From Closterium sp. NIES-65 (taxonomy: Eukaryota > Streptophyta > Zygnematophyceae > Desmidiales > Closteriaceae): a stretch of DNA of 64,000 bases. Every line of letters begins with the position of its first letter. Positions within the stretch are counted from its first letter, which is position 1. The position numbers were made by a program, and so were the translations under genes. Location of the stretch: the NCBI GenBank assembly GCA_948144175.1, contig CANXME010002421.1:178006-242005 (forward strand), read 5' to 3'. Below, in pieces: positions 63,911 through 64,000 of the stretch. The notes under the pieces are model-generated. The model was not told where the DNA came from and made no database searches. It saw nothing but the letters and a program-made list of their open reading frames with translations.

Positions 63911-63995
63911 CTGCTGGGTGCGTTGGAGTCTCCTACCAGATGGCCTCACCTGTGTGCCAAGATGGAGCAGCAGAGGCAGCTGTATGAAGCCCAAG
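63911..63995 (+). CDS. Duplicate of the preceding exon end (LLGALESPTRW...YEAQ)
   Basis: 85 bp starting CTGCTGGGTGCGTTGGAG copies 63752-63836, with the donor CCAAG|GTATG kept. The upstream AG (GTGTCAAG) could serve as acceptor. Splicing copy 1 to copy 2 would shift the frame, so the two would have to be alternatives, or one is dead. The gene runs on past the window. Confidence 0.5.
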
Positions 63996-64000
63996 GTATG

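Overview
The window is nuclear DNA of a eukaryote of the green plant lineage. The evidence is GT-AG introns with pyrimidine-rich acceptors, a plant-type GT37 xyloglucan/AGP-like fucosyltransferase, Ty1/copia retrotransposons primed by initiator-Met tRNA, and a hAT-type MITE. High GC and extreme amino-acid repeat expansion suggest a streptophyte alga or early-diverging land plant rather than a flowering plant. A zygnematophyte such as Closterium is only a guess.

Layout. 1-2897: mostly non-coding, with a poly-C run and a possible DNA-transposon terminus. 2898-5710 plus 17966-17995: a GT37 alpha-1,2-fucosyltransferase gene broken twice by mobile elements. A 535-bp hAT-like MITE (4853-5387, perfect 8-bp target duplication) puts a stop codon into the coding region. 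A Ty1/copia retrotransposon (5711-17960, target duplication CACAG) lies nine codons before the ancestral stop codon. The copia element lies on the minus strand, and its left LTR was itself hit twice: by a 2.2-kb insertion with a zinc-knuckle Gag-like ORF (5853-8015) and by a 4.0-kb copia-type element with three LTRs (8202-12181, target duplication CCAGG).

18919 to the window end: what looks like one giant plus-strand gene, still open at the right edge. Two small candidate 5' exons lead into a 12.7-kb exon (20201-32951, one frame change near 28.1 kb). Then come five short exons (33288-34902) that, with the end of the preceding exon and the start of the next, spell a NAP/SET (nucleosome assembly protein) fold. 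Next is a single 23.3-kb exon (35121-58440, about 7,770 codons), followed by further acidic and RS/proline-rich exons. If it is one gene, the product exceeds 12,500 residues: a histone-chaperone-like core between enormous acidic, Ser/Glu-rich, RS-like and Gln-rich arms. NAP/SET proteins normally end in an acidic tail of tens of residues; here the tail seems to have grown into thousands.

The giant ORFs are not featureless. Short conserved modules recur far apart: a five-copy SDWSDSEP...VPIRAW...VGRLRSDFLNRF unit, ERVVVVFK units, VExEL..LM.A.DG...PFW units, and a (K/R)RF(N/D)AVLG(Q/E)L(K/R) helix near the 3' end of each giant ORF. The same gene shows four separate local tandem exon duplications, one with seven copies on a 165-bp period. 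The giant gene, its modules and its duplicated exons are the main candidates for something undescribed.
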